Positions 9,156-18,167 of a stretch of 64,000 nt of DNA are shown here, piece by piece. The notes beneath the pieces are model-generated. The model had not been told where the DNA came from. It did no database searches and saw nothing but the letters and a program-made list of their open reading frames with translations. The stretch covers positions 408,032 to 472,031 of the forward strand of contig DOTG01000026.1 in the NCBI GenBank assembly GCA_003512955.1, written 5' to 3'. The DNA comes from Marinilabiliales bacterium. Its GTDB lineage: Bacteria > Bacteroidota > Bacteroidia > Bacteroidales > SZUA-534. Position 1 is the first letter of the stretch; each line of letters opens with the position of its first letter. A program made the translations under genes and the position numbers.

Positions 9156-10694
9156 ATGTTAGTAAAAACTTTTGGAAGCGCGGTATTCGGGATCAATGCC
9201 ACCACTATTACCGTTGAGGTAAATCTTTCGATAGGTGTAGGTTTCTTTTTAGTAGGCCTTCCCGATAGCGCGGTAAAGGAGAGCCAGCAACGCATCAATG
9301 CGGCATTAAAAAACAACCACTTGGAGATTCCCAATAAAAAGATGGTTGTAAATATGGCTCCTGCCGATATCCGAAAAGAAGGTTCTGCCTATGATTTAAC
9401 CCTTGCGGTAGGTATGCTGGCTGTTTCAGGATTGATTCTTTCCGAAGATATTTCAAAGTATATCATCATGGGGGAATTGTCGCTCGACGGAAGCCTGAAA
9501 CCCATCAAAGGAGTGCTGCCCATTGCCATAAAAGCCCGCGAGGAGGGTTTCAAAGGGTTTATCCTTCCCATTCAAAATGCCCGTGAAGCCGCTGTGGTAA
9601 ATAACCTGGAGGTAATTGGCGCCGAAAACATTGCCCAAGTAGTCGATTATTTGAATGGAAAATTGGTTATTGAACCTACCGTGGTTAATACCCGTGAAGA
9701 GTTTTACACGGGCATCAAGAATTTTGAATCGGATTTTTCCGATGTCCGTGGGCAGGAGAACGTGAAACGGGCCATGGAAATAGCCGCCGCCGGTGGTCAC
9801 AACATTATTATGATTGGCCCTCCGGGAGCCGGAAAAACCATGCTGGCCAAACGGGTTGCCTCCATTTTGCCACCATTCACTTTGCAGGAAGCTTTAGAAA
9901 CTACCAAAATACATTCCGTTGCGGGAAAGATAGATCAGCAAACTTCGTTAATGACCATGCGCCCGTTTCGAAGCCCGCACCACACAATATCCGATGTAGC
10001 CCTTGTCGGGGGCGGAACTTACCCTCAGCCAGGCGAAATTTCGCTGGCGCATAACGGAGTACTGTTTTTAGATGAATTGCCCGAATTCCAACGTACTGTT
10101 TTGGAAGTAATGCGCCAACCGTTGGAAGACCGTGTAATTACCATTTCGCGGGCTAAATTCAGTGTGGAATACCCGGCCAGTTTTATGCTGGTGGCCAGCA
10201 TGAATCCCTGTCCCTGCGGATATTACAATCATCCTGAAAAAGATTGTGTGTGTTCGCCAGGAATCCGGCAGAAATATTTGAATAAAATCTCCGGACCCTT
10301 ATTGGATCGTATCGACATCCATATTGAAGTGGTTCCGGTACCTTTTGAAAAACTTTCGGGCAAAGAGGCTTTGGAGAGTAGCCAGGCCATACGTGAACGG
10401 GTGGCTCAGGCTCGTCAGGTACAATTGGAGCGGTTTAAAGATATGAAAGGGGTCCATAGCAATGCCCAAATGAATACCAAACTCATCCGCAAGTTTTGCC
10501 AGCTAGATGCTACCGGTTCACAGTTAATAAAAACCGCCATGGAAAAGGTCGGCCTTTCGGCCCGGGCTTACGACCGTATTTTAAAAGTATCGCGTACCAT
10601 TGCCGATTTGGAAAAAAGCGAAACCATTGAACCGCATCATTTGGCTGAAGCCATCCAGTACCGGAGTCTGGACAGGGATAACTGGGGAAATTGA
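9156..10694 (+). CDS. yifB: YifB/ComM family Mg-chelatase-like AAA+ ATPase
   Basis: At 512 residues this is the usual length for the family. An N-terminal ChlI-type domain (about 1-165) precedes an AAA+ core with Walker A GPPGAGKT (near 220) and Walker B VLFLDELPEF (near 302). A Mg-chelatase C-terminal domain (about 410-505) and the cysteine-bearing segment MNPCPCGYYNHPEKDC follow. ComM is a hexameric helicase that promotes branch migration during natural transformation in some bacteria. A similar role here is inference from the family. It stands alone between a terminator and the hydrolase gene at 10893. Confidence 0.9.
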   Translation: MLVKTFGSAVFGINATTITVEVNLSIGVGFFLVGLPDSAVKESQQRINAALKNNHLEIPNKKMVVNMAPADIRKEGSAYDLTLAVGMLAVSGLILSEDISKYIIMGELSLDGSLKPIKGVLPIAIKAREEGFKGFILPIQNAREAAVVNNLEVIGAENIAQVVDYLNGKLVIEPTVVNTREEFYTGIKNFESDFSDVRGQENVKRAMEIAAAGGHNIIMIGPPGAGKTMLAKRVASILPPFTLQEALETTKIHSVAGKIDQQTSLMTMRPFRSPHHTISDVALVGGGTYPQPGEISLAHNGVLFLDELPEFQRTVLEVMRQPLEDRVITISRAKFSVEYPASFMLVASMNPCPCGYYNHPEKDCVCSPGIRQKYLNKISGPLLDRIDIHIEVVPVPFEKLSGKEALESSQAIRERVAQARQVQLERFKDMKGVHSNAQMNTKLIRKFCQLDATGSQLIKTAMEKVGLSARAYDRILKVSRTIADLEKSETIEPHHLAEAIQYRSLDRDNWGN

Positions 10695-10767
10695 GTCAAA
10701 TTATTGTAAACGAACCGTTTGAATTGTAACTGCACGTGGAACTTTATTGTTTGTATCCTTCGAAATA

Positions 10768-10806
10768 ATACATAATTGAAAGTCTAAGATACATTTCTAA
10801 AAGCAT
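10768..10806 (+). promoter_or_regulatory. Candidate operator shared with the GH26 mannanase promoter
   Basis: The 39-bp stretch begins ATACATAATTGAAA and ends TCTAAAAGCAT. A second ATACAT starts 21 bases after the first (10768 and 10789). The same two blocks at the same spacing, within one base, occur at 51552-51589 upstream of the GH26 gene. An inverted TGTATCC lies just upstream, near 10752. It sits 86 bases before the ATG at 10893. This looks like a site for a transcription factor that contacts one face of the DNA; the factor is not identified. Confidence 0.6.
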
Positions 10807-10823
10807 TCAGCTTGCGTTTCTTC

Positions 10824-10831
10824 TAATTTTG
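10824..10831 (+). promoter_or_regulatory. Putative -7 element of the secreted hydrolase gene
   Basis: TAATTTTG fits TAnnTTTG exactly and lies 61 bases before the ATG, just downstream of the shared 39-bp element. The absence of a good TTTG box fits an activator-dependent promoter. Confidence 0.45.
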
Positions 10832-10892
10832 CAGCCAACGGCTTTTTGATTCTAGAGCCTCAAAAAATTGCATAAACAAAATTTTATTAACT

Positions 10893-13800
10893 ATGAAGAA
10901 ACTGCTACCCTTTCTATGTTTAGTTCTTATAAGCCCTATTTGGTTGCAAGCCCAGGTGCTGGCCGATTTTGAAACCCCTGAAACTACTCCCCCGTTTACG
11001 GCCGAAGGTGCTTCGGGTGTGGTGGATAACCCCGATAAGAGTGGGCTCAACCCAAGCGACAAAGTTGGGTATTACCATAAAATATCGGGCAATTGGCATT
11101 ATGTATCATTAAATTTTACCCAGGAGGTAAATATTGGCTACAACAATACCCTAACCTTTAAACTCCGTTGTTCGAAACAGGGAAGGATTTTTGCTAAATT
11201 CTGGAACGGGAATGAAGTTGTCATTGAAGACTGGGCCCCGGAATGGGCTTTCCAACCCACAGCCAATACCTGGGTCGAATGCCAAATGGATTTAACTCCA
11301 GCCATGCAAAAGAAATTCACCGTACTCCAGTTAGCCGCATGTGTTGATAATCTGGAGGAGGCTGATGTGTATTTCGATGATGTAGAACTCAGCAATCCTG
11401 ATTTAGGCGATGGTTCACCCAAAATATTGTTCACTGTATCGAAAAATAACGTACTAGTTGGTGAAACCATTAGTTTTGATGCCACGGAATCATACGATTA
11501 CGATGGAACCATTACCAACTATCATTGGGATTTTGGCGATGGTGCCACTACCGATGGTGTCATGGTTACACATGCCTATTCATCGGATAGTATTTACCAT
11601 CCTATGCTTACTATTACCGATAACGACAACAAAACAAATTCCGCTTCAACCACTATTTTTGTGTTCGATGCTTCTCAGAAATTAAGTAAAATCAGCTTGG
11701 TTTCCGCATCCCCCTCAACAAACTCAAAAATCGAAGGAATTTTTCAAATCAACAGTAATTATTCTAATGTGTACGATCCGGATGAAGTGATGGCCGATGC
11801 CGAAATTACCAAACCCGATGGCAGCAAAATAACTATTCCCTGCTTTTATTTTGTAAAAGCAAGACTCGAAAATGCCACCTGGGTTACCGATTCAGGTTAT
11901 CAAGCCTGGATGTTCCGTTTTATTACCGATCAATCAGGGATTCATCAGGTGGTTGTTAAAGTAACCGATGCCGATGGCGTTTCTACTTCCGATGTAACTG
12001 AAATTATGGTTCAGGAAAGTCCATCCAAAGGAATAATTCAAAACGATGCCAACAACCATCAGTATTACCGGCATACTACCGGTGAAGTATTTTCTCCCAT
12101 GGGCATCAATATTGGCTGGAACAGTATGCCCAATTATATAAAAACCATCCGGAATTTATCGGAATCAAAAGCAAATATTTACCGTTACTGGCATACACCG
12201 TTTGCCCAGCAGGCGCTGGAATGGAAAAAAACCAGCTTTTACGGTGGGTTGGGCTTTTACAGCCAAATGGCCGCAGCCATGACCGATTCATTGTTGAACC
12301 TTGGTGAAGAGCTGGATGTATATATGCAGTTAGCTATTTTTCAACATGGCATGTTCTCCGAAAATGTAAACGAAATGTGGGCCGATAATCCTTACAATGT
12401 AGTAAACGGGGGATACGTAGCCCGTGCCGAAGAGTATTTTTACAATACCGATTGTAAAAAGCAAACCAAAAAATTGCTGCGTTACATTGTTGCCCGTTGG
12501 GCCTATTCAAGAAACATCTTTGCCTGGGAGTTCTTTAACGAAGTACAGTTTACCGGAATTCACAACAGCCAAACTTCGCTATGGTATCCCGGCGTGTTAA
12601 CTTGGCACAGTGAAATGAGCCGGTATGTAGCGGCCATCGATCCGTTTAACCATATTCAGACGACCAGTGCCGAGCACAACCAGTTGTACGATATGGATAC
12701 CATCCAAAACCTGGATGTGGTTCAATACCATTTATACGCAGATAATTTACTTACCGACCAGGTGAACCTTGATTTCCAATTCCGCGAAAACCTCACCCGT
12801 GCAGCTATTATAAATGGCGAATATGGTACAAACAACGAAGCCGATGTGCCCATGGATATGCAGCGAAATGCCATCTGGAATGGAATTATGACTCAGGTCC
12901 CGCGCTACATGTGGATTTGGGAACATTATCTGGAAACAGCATGGACATATCTGTTTACCATGCCTATGGATTATTTAAGCGAAGAGGATTTTGGTGCCAA
13001 AACAAACATCGAAAACTATTCATATACAGTGAACCACGATTCTAAAAATATTGAAACGCTGGGCATTACCGATGGGACAAACTTTTATGGATACTTTTAT
13101 GACCCAACCTACAGTAACTCAGTTGAAGGAGCGGTTTGCGAATTAAAAGACATCCCGTTTGCCAATTACCAAATCAGCTATTATTTGCCTATGAGCGGTG
13201 AAGTTATTAGAACAGAAACCGTTCCATTAATCAGGCTTACCCATAAACTGGAACTTCCGGCATTTTCGAAGGGTATGGCTTTTAAAATTAAGTATGTTTC
13301 CGATTATGAATTGCCTATTGCCATTGCAGGGAACGATACCATAGTAGCTCCGGGCATGACGGTTTCTTTTTCAGGATATTTAAGTGTGAGCCAAATTTCA
13401 AGCACCTTAACCTTCGATTGGGCTTTGGTTGAAAAGCCGGCAACAAGCCAAACCGCCATTGAAAACCCAACCCATCAGGATATTTCTGTTACTCCCGATG
13501 TAGCGGGCATTTACAAAGTAAGTTTAACCGTAAATGATGGACAAAACAACAGTGTTCCCGATGTGGTAACCCTTACGGTTTCGAATCCGCCGGTAGCCGT
13601 ATTACCCTCAGATACCACGGTAACAAAAGAATCAAAATATTATTACTGCGACGGCTCGGCCAGTTACGATGTGGATGGCGATGCCCTGACTTATGCCTGG
13701 GAACTGGTTTCGTATCCCGAAGGTAGCAAAGCTCAGTTATATCAAATGAATGAACCTGTTTCGTTATTACGGTTGGATGTGGTGGGTGAGTTTGTGTTAA

Positions 13801-14135
13801 AACTCACCGTAAGCGATGGTGTTTCGTTGAGCGAACCAAAAACCATAAAAATTCAGGTTGTTTTGACAGATATTCAGGAACAAGACTTCTTAAGCGGAGT
13901 AACCTTATTTCCCAATCCCAACAACGGTAGTTTTGTGGTAAATCTCCCCACAGGAGCCACCTTATCACTCATTGAAATTTACGATATATCGGGCCGCGAA
14001 GTACAAACAGAGGTTTTAAATAAACAGGAATCCTTTAGTTATACATTAAATTCACAAGAGTCCCCAAAAGGAATGTATCTGGTAAAAATGATTATTAACG
14101 GAAAAACACTATACCGAAGGTTGGTGATTCAATAA
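10893..14135 (+). CDS. Secreted T9SS-sorted glycoside hydrolase (clan A, GH5-like) with PKD and carbohydrate-binding modules
   Basis: The 1080-residue protein starts with a signal peptide ending LQAQ (1-21). It continues with a jelly-roll carbohydrate-binding-like module (about 22-165), a PKD domain (about 178-255, WDFGDG), a DUF5060-like domain (about 262-385) and a (beta/alpha)8 catalytic module (about 390-780). The candidate acid/base is Glu550 in FFNEVQ and the candidate nucleophile is Glu643 in NGEYG, both placed as in clan A hydrolases. Two Ig/PKD-like repeats follow (about 805-990), then a T9SS type A sorting domain from about 1000 (LFPNPNNGSF, ending RRLVIQ). It should be exported and surface-attached or released by the SprA-dependent system. 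The substrate is not certain. The regulatory element shared with the mannan locus points to beta-mannan or a related plant glycan, but that is inference. Confidence 0.85.
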   Translation: MKKLLPFLCLVLISPIWLQAQVLADFETPETTPPFTAEGASGVVDNPDKSGLNPSDKVGYYHKISGNWHYVSLNFTQEVNIGYNNTLTFKLRCSKQGRIFAKFWNGNEVVIEDWAPEWAFQPTANTWVECQMDLTPAMQKKFTVLQLAACVDNLEEADVYFDDVELSNPDLGDGSPKILFTVSKNNVLVGETISFDATESYDYDGTITNYHWDFGDGATTDGVMVTHAYSSDSIYHPMLTITDNDNKTNSASTTIFVFDASQKLSKISLVSASPSTNSKIEGIFQINSNYSNVYDPDEVMADAEITKPDGSKITIPCFYFVKARLENATWVTDSGYQAWMFRFITDQSGIHQVVVKVTDADGVSTSDVTEIMVQESPSKGIIQNDANNHQYYRHTTGEVFSPMGINIGWNSMPNYIKTIRNLSESKANIYRYWHTPFAQQALEWKKTSFYGGLGFYSQMAAAMTDSLLNLGEELDVYMQLAIFQHGMFSENVNEMWADNPYNVVNGGYVARAEEYFYNTDCKKQTKKLLRYIVARWAYSRNIFAWEFFNEVQFTGIHNSQTSLWYPGVLTWHSEMSRYVAAIDPFNHIQTTSAEHNQLYDMDTIQNLDVVQYHLYADNLLTDQVNLDFQFRENLTRAAIINGEYGTNNEADVPMDMQRNAIWNGIMTQVPRYMWIWEHYLETAWTYLFTMPMDYLSEEDFGAKTNIENYSYTVNHDSKNIETLGITDGTNFYGYFYDPTYSNSVEGAVCELKDIPFANYQISYYLPMSGEVIRTETVPLIRLTHKLELPAFSKGMAFKIKYVSDYELPIAIAGNDTIVAPGMTVSFSGYLSVSQISSTLTFDWALVEKPATSQTAIENPTHQDISVTPDVAGIYKVSLTVNDGQNNSVPDVVTLTVSNPPVAVLPSDTTVTKESKYYYCDGSASYDVDGDALTYAWELVSYPEGSKAQLYQMNEPVSLLRLDVVGEFVLKLTVSDGVSLSEPKTIKIQVVLTDIQEQDFLSGVTLFPNPNNGSFVVNLPTGATLSLIEIYDISGREVQTEVLNKQESFSYTLNSQESPKGMYLVKMIINGKTLYRRLVIQ

Positions 14136-14152
14136 GGAATTAAAAAAACTAT

Positions 14153-14196
14153 AAATCCGGGAAGTTCCTGTTAGGGTACTTTCCGGATTTTTTTAT
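14153..14196 (+). terminator. Intrinsic terminator after the secreted hydrolase
   Basis: The 12-bp stem AAATCCGGGAAG/CTTTCCGGATTT (14153-14164 and 14179-14190, one G-T pair) is followed by TTTTATTT. It lies 17 bases after the stop codon. Confidence 0.85.
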
Positions 14197-14360
14197 TTAA
14201 TGGCTTTCTTAAATCCGCAGATAATTGTTAAATAGCTAATAGTCAGTGTTTAACTAACAAACTGTAGTTTCACAAATTATTGATTATTAAATAGCCAATC
14301 CCTGATGTGCAGAATCAGTGGTTTAAAAAAACTGCTGATCCGATGTTGAATTTTTTCAGA

Positions 14361-14579
14361 TTTCGGCATTCCGATAATTCGTTGTACCTTGCGCCAAAAT
14401 TCACGGGCAACACCCCAGGTTGATTCATCAACGTTGCATCGGTTTTTTAGGTTTGTTGCTAGCTCACATCAGTCGATTAACCCATAGATTTACAGTGTAT
14501 TTGATTTCATTTAAAGGGGTGTTATTTTTAAACTCTTATGGGGTATAGTGGATTTGCAATAAATTAATAAAACCATTGA
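14361..14579 (+). promoter_or_regulatory. Promoter and long structured leader of the DEAD-box helicase gene
   Basis: TTTC, 20 bases, TACCTTGC (14361-14392) is a reasonable promoter, which leaves a leader of about 180 bases before the ATG at 14580. In the leader GCAAC (14407-14411) pairs with GTTGC (14433-14437) around a perfect GTTGAT-TC-ATCAAC hairpin (14419-14432), followed by six T at 14443-14448. That is a terminator-like shape about 10-50 bases after the predicted start. Upstream, 14197-14360 holds a copy pair of TTAAATAGCYAAT (near 14228 and 14287) and an imperfect hairpin (14314-14339), with no gene. Leader-based control, for example by cold, is inference. Confidence 0.45.
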
Positions 14580-15848
14580 ATGAAGTATTTTAACGAATTA
14601 AACTTAATGCCTTCCTTATTGAAATCGCTTGAAGAAGAAGGCTATCAAACACCCACACCCATTCAGGAAGAGGCCATCCCCATTGTACTTGATGGGATTG
14701 ATCTTTTAGGATGTGCCCAAACCGGAACCGGAAAAACAGCCGCCTTTGCGCTTCCGATTCTTCAGTTACTTAGCACTAACATGCAGCGGGGCAGAAACCG
14801 GAAAATCCGCAGCTTAATCATTACACCTACCCGCGAACTGGCTATACAGATTGATGAAAGCTTTAAAGCTTACGGGCGGCATACCGGATTGGTCAGTACG
14901 GTTATTTTTGGCGGGGTGAACCAGTCGAAGCAAACACAGGCCCTTCAACAGGGAATTGATATTTTGGTCGCCACTCCCGGCCGTTTGCTCGACCTGATGA
15001 ACCAAGGATTTGTCCACCTCAACGATATTGAAATTTTTGTGCTCGACGAGGCCGACCGCATGCTCGATATGGGATTTATCCACGATGTTAAGAAAATACT
15101 GTTGGCACTTCCCAAAAAACGTCAATCGCTTTTTTTCTCAGCTACCATGCCGCCCGAAATTACCAAACTGGCAGCCACTATTTTACATCAACCACAAAAA
15201 GTTGAGGTTACTCCGGTTTCCTCCACGGCTGAAACCGTAAAGCAGTTCATCTATTTAGTTGATAAAGGAAATAAAATGCCCCTTTTAATTGAACTGCTGA
15301 AAGATAAAACCATAAAAACCGCTTTGGTATTTACCCGGACCAAACATGGTGCCGACAAGGTGGTGCGGATTCTGAACAAAAACCACATTAAAGCCGAAGC
15401 CATCCATGGCGATAAGGCTCAAAATGCGCGTCAACGGGCTTTGACCAACTTTAAGGCCCAAACCACCCGCATTTTGGTGGCTACCGATATTGCGGCCCGA
15501 GGCATTGATATTGACGACTTGGCACACGTGATTAATTATGAACTGCCCAATGTAGCCGAAACCTATGTTCACCGGATTGGCCGGACAGGCCGCGCAGGAG
15601 CCAATGGAACAGCACTTTCGTTTTGCGATGCCATTGAAAAAGAATATTTGCGTGACATTGAAAAACTGATTTCGAAAAAAATTGAGGTAGTTGCCGACCA
15701 TGCTTTTCCATTGATGGACCACAATCCAGTAAAACCTCCCAAACAGGAACAACGCCCCGCTCGAAATGCAGGAACTCCACACCATTCAGGAGCCCCTAAT
15801 AAAAAAGAATTTATCCCGAAATGGAAAGCGAAAATGATAAAACACTAG
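14580..15848 (+). CDS. DEAD-box ATP-dependent RNA helicase, RhlE type
   Basis: The 422-residue protein has all core motifs in order: Q motif (PTPIQ, near 25), motif I AQTGTGKT (about 45-52), PTRELA, TPGRL, motif II DEAD (156-159), SAT (near 189), ARGIDI and HRIGRTGR (331-338). A short basic C-terminal tail (about 380-422) follows. Family members unwind short RNA duplexes in ribosome assembly and mRNA turnover, often under cold stress. The stop codon lies inside the left end of a 194-bp inverted-repeat element, so the last residues may be altered from the ancestral ones. Start is the ATG at 14580. Confidence 0.93.
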   Translation: MKYFNELNLMPSLLKSLEEEGYQTPTPIQEEAIPIVLDGIDLLGCAQTGTGKTAAFALPILQLLSTNMQRGRNRKIRSLIITPTRELAIQIDESFKAYGRHTGLVSTVIFGGVNQSKQTQALQQGIDILVATPGRLLDLMNQGFVHLNDIEIFVLDEADRMLDMGFIHDVKKILLALPKKRQSLFFSATMPPEITKLAATILHQPQKVEVTPVSSTAETVKQFIYLVDKGNKMPLLIELLKDKTIKTALVFTRTKHGADKVVRILNKNHIKAEAIHGDKAQNARQRALTNFKAQTTRILVATDIAARGIDIDDLAHVINYELPNVAETYVHRIGRTGRAGANGTALSFCDAIEKEYLRDIEKLISKKIEVVADHAFPLMDHNPVKPPKQEQRPARNAGTPHHSGAPNKKEFIPKWKAKMIKH

Positions 15849-16038
15849 TGTTGTGTTATATTTAAACTGGCGGATAAATATTGCATCTTCCCCCTCTCCC
15901 TTCGGGTCTCTTCCCCAAGGGAGAACTTGCTCCGATTGAGCGGTCTGGTCCACGCCATGGCGTGGTGCCCCCAAGTAATAGGCGATGGGGGAATATAATT
16001 TCTGAACTTCCGACATTACTATATTAACATAACACTAG
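15845..16038. repeat. 194-bp MITE-like element with terminal inverted repeats
   Basis: The ends are inverted copies: CTAGTGTTGTGTTATAT at the left and, read on the other strand, CTAGTGTTATGTTAATAT at the right. Inside are nested palindromes: TTCCCCC/GGGGGAA (15888-15894 and 15987-15993), CTCCCTT/AAGGGAG (15896-15902 and 15917-15923) and the perfect 16-mer CCACGCCATGGCGTGG (15950-15965). The interior is much richer in GC than the flanks and has no credible gene. It sits exactly between the helicase stop codon and the helicase terminator, as expected for an insertion. A non-autonomous mobile element or a structured RNA are both possible. No transposase is in the window. Confidence 0.5.
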
Positions 16039-16048
16039 AATGAAAGAA

Positions 16049-16085
16049 AAATGGTTTCGCTTGAAAAAGTTAAACCATTTTTTAT
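16049..16085 (+). terminator. Intrinsic terminator of the helicase gene
   Basis: AAATGGTTT (16049-16057) pairs with AAACCATTT (16072-16080) and is followed by more T. It is separated from the helicase stop by the MITE-like element. Confidence 0.7.
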
Positions 16086-16370
16086 TGAAGAATTTATTTG
16101 AACGTATATTTTGCTTTGATTTCTGAAAAAATGGCTATCGGTTGATTGAAAATTAAACCCTGCAAAGGCGTAGTTACTAATTTTACGAAGGTTTTGAGCC
16201 CTCGTAGAGTTATAAAAACAGATAAAATATTGATTACTTGATATTACACAGTAAAGTTTGAAGCTGTTGTTAGTCAGGGCTCAACTAATTTTTGTCTTGT
16301 TCATTAGTGTGCTGTTTTTCAATAAGTCAAACCCTGTGTCTTGTGGATAGGTTACAACATAAATCTTACA
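16086..16370. other. Non-coding stretch between convergent genes
   Basis: No gene is seen. A 9-bp perfect inverted repeat, TTGAGCCCT (16194-16202) and AGGGCTCAA (16276-16284), brackets 73 AT-rich bases. Its meaning is unknown. No clear terminator for the leftward ABC-F gene was found. Confidence 0.4.
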
Positions 16371-18011
16371 CTATTTCACGGACTTCTCCAACTCCCGTAA
16401 ACTTTCCATCCGTTTCTTTTTGAGGAAGCTGTAAATGTCGCCCAAGTGTTCTTTGACCTGTTTATTGCCAAACTCATAAACCTTGCTCACCAACCCATCG
16501 AGGAAATCACGGTCGTGCGATACCAGGATGAGCGTACCGTCGTAATCTTTCAGTGCACTTTTCAAAATGTCTTTGGTTTTCATGTCCAAATGGTTGGTAG
16601 GCTCATCCAAGATAAGCAGGTTTACCGGCTCCAGCAACAGTTTGATCATGGCCAAACGGGTCCGTTCTCCGCCCGAAAGCACTTTTACTTTTTTGCTGGA
16701 ATGGTCGCCCCCAAACATAAAAGCACCCAACATATCTTTAATTTTTGTCCGGATATCGCCCACTGCTACATAGTCGATGGTCTGGAACACGGTAAGTTCC
16801 TCGTCGAGCAACGAGGCCTGGTTTTGTGCAAAATACCCAATCATTACATTGTGCCCCAGCGTAAGTTTGCCTTCGTGCTCAATTTCTTTCATGATGGCTT
16901 TTACCAACGTTGATTTCCCTTCGCCGTTTTTACCCACAAAAGCCACCCGCTCTCCACGCTCAATGGTGAGCGACGCATTTTTAAATACCAAGTGGTTGCC
17001 ATAACTTTTGGTTACCCCGTCCACGATGACCGGATAATTCCCTGACCGTGGCGAAGGAGGGAATTTTAACCGCAAGGCAGAACGGTCTTCTTCATCCACC
17101 TCAACCAGTTCCAGTTTTTCGAGCATCTTTACCCTCGATTGTACTTGTAAGGTCTTGGAATAGGTCCCTTTAAAGCGTTCAATAAAATCGGTAGTTTCTG
17201 CTATCATTTTCTGTTGTTCGTCAAATTGCTTCTGCTGCTGCTCCCGCCGCTCCTGACGAAGGGTCAGATAGCTGGAATAATTGACTTTATAATCGTAAAT
17301 ACGCCCCATAGTTACTTCAATGGTCCGCGTGGTGATGTTATCAATAAAAGCCCGGTCATGGCTGATTACCATCACCGCTTTGGCACTGTTGATTAAAAAA
17401 TCTTCAAGCCACTGAATCGATTCAATATCCATGTGGTTGGTGGGCTCATCAAGCAGAATCAAATCGGGTTTCCGCAATAATATTTTTGCCAGTTCAATCC
17501 GCATACGCCAACCTCCACTGAATTCGCTGGTAGGACGGCTAAAATCGGAGCGCACAAAACCAAGACCCAACAAAATTTTCTCCACCTCGGCGTCAAAATT
17601 GGTATCTTCGATGGTATAGAATTTTTCGCTCAAGGCCGACACCTTTTCAATCAACTGATAATATTCCTCCGATTCGTAATCAGTACGTGTGGCCAATTGG
17701 TTGTTGATAGATTCCATCTCGCGTTCCATTTCAAACAAATGGGCAAAGGCCTGCGAAGCTTCCTCAAAAACAGTCCGGTTATCTTCCGTCATCAGGTGCT
17801 GCGGGAGGTAAGCAATAATGGTATCTTTAGGTGCCGACACTTTTCCCCTGGAAGGAGTGCGCTCTCCTGCCATAATTTTTAACAGGGTCGATTTTCCGGC
17901 TCCATTTTTCCCCATCAGGGCGATGCGGTCCTTTTCGTTGATGACAAATGAAACATCTTTAAAAAGCGTAGTGCCGCCAAACTCCACCGTCAATCCATCC
18001 ACTGAAATCAT
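16371..18011 (-). CDS. ABC-F family ATPase (translation factor type)
   Basis: The 546-residue protein has two ABC modules and no membrane segment. Module 1 has Walker A GKNGAGKST (34-42), signature FSGGW and Walker B DEPTNHMD. The linker (about 240-320) is rich in charged and Gln residues (RQERREQQQKQFDEQQK), as in the P-site tRNA-interaction motif of ABC-F proteins. Module 2 has GKNGEGKST, LSGGERTR and DEPTNHLD. ABC-F proteins act on ribosomes, either as housekeeping translation factors (EttA, Uup, YbiT, YkpA groups) or as antibiotic protection factors. The length and plain linker fit the housekeeping groups, but the subgroup is not resolved. Confidence 0.92.
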   Translation of the reverse strand: MISVDGLTVEFGGTTLFKDVSFVINEKDRIALMGKNGAGKSTLLKIMAGERTPSRGKVSAPKDTIIAYLPQHLMTEDNRTVFEEASQAFAHLFEMEREMESINNQLATRTDYESEEYYQLIEKVSALSEKFYTIEDTNFDAEVEKILLGLGFVRSDFSRPTSEFSGGWRMRIELAKILLRKPDLILLDEPTNHMDIESIQWLEDFLINSAKAVMVISHDRAFIDNITTRTIEVTMGRIYDYKVNYSSYLTLRQERREQQQKQFDEQQKMIAETTDFIERFKGTYSKTLQVQSRVKMLEKLELVEVDEEDRSALRLKFPPSPRSGNYPVIVDGVTKSYGNHLVFKNASLTIERGERVAFVGKNGEGKSTLVKAIMKEIEHEGKLTLGHNVMIGYFAQNQASLLDEELTVFQTIDYVAVGDIRTKIKDMLGAFMFGGDHSSKKVKVLSGGERTRLAMIKLLLEPVNLLILDEPTNHLDMKTKDILKSALKDYDGTLILVSHDRDFLDGLVSKVYEFGNKQVKEHLGDIYSFLKKKRMESLRELEKSVK

Positions 18012-18032
18012 AACTCTATTTTTTTAAGCGGG

Positions 18033-18040
18033 CAAAGATA
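18033..18040 (-). promoter_or_regulatory. Putative -7 element of the ABC-F gene
   Basis: TATCTTTG on the minus strand fits TAnnTTTG exactly and lies 21 bases before the start codon, implying a short leader. The divergent serpin gene starts at 18168, so both promoters share this gap. Confidence 0.4.
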
Positions 18041-18167
18041 ATTAAAAAGGTCAAAATCAATCTTTATGAACAGAAGTTGTTTTGATGAACGCGTGCTAAT
18101 TTTAAGCCTCGAATCGAACCGCCGTCCCATGATTTTTTCTTAATTTTATTTACTGATTCCTGTAGCT

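Noticed and set aside
15786..16016. A 76-residue minus-strand frame over the MITE-like element
   Set aside because: The frame is made by the palindromic GC-rich text and runs into the helicase 3' end; no family was recognised.
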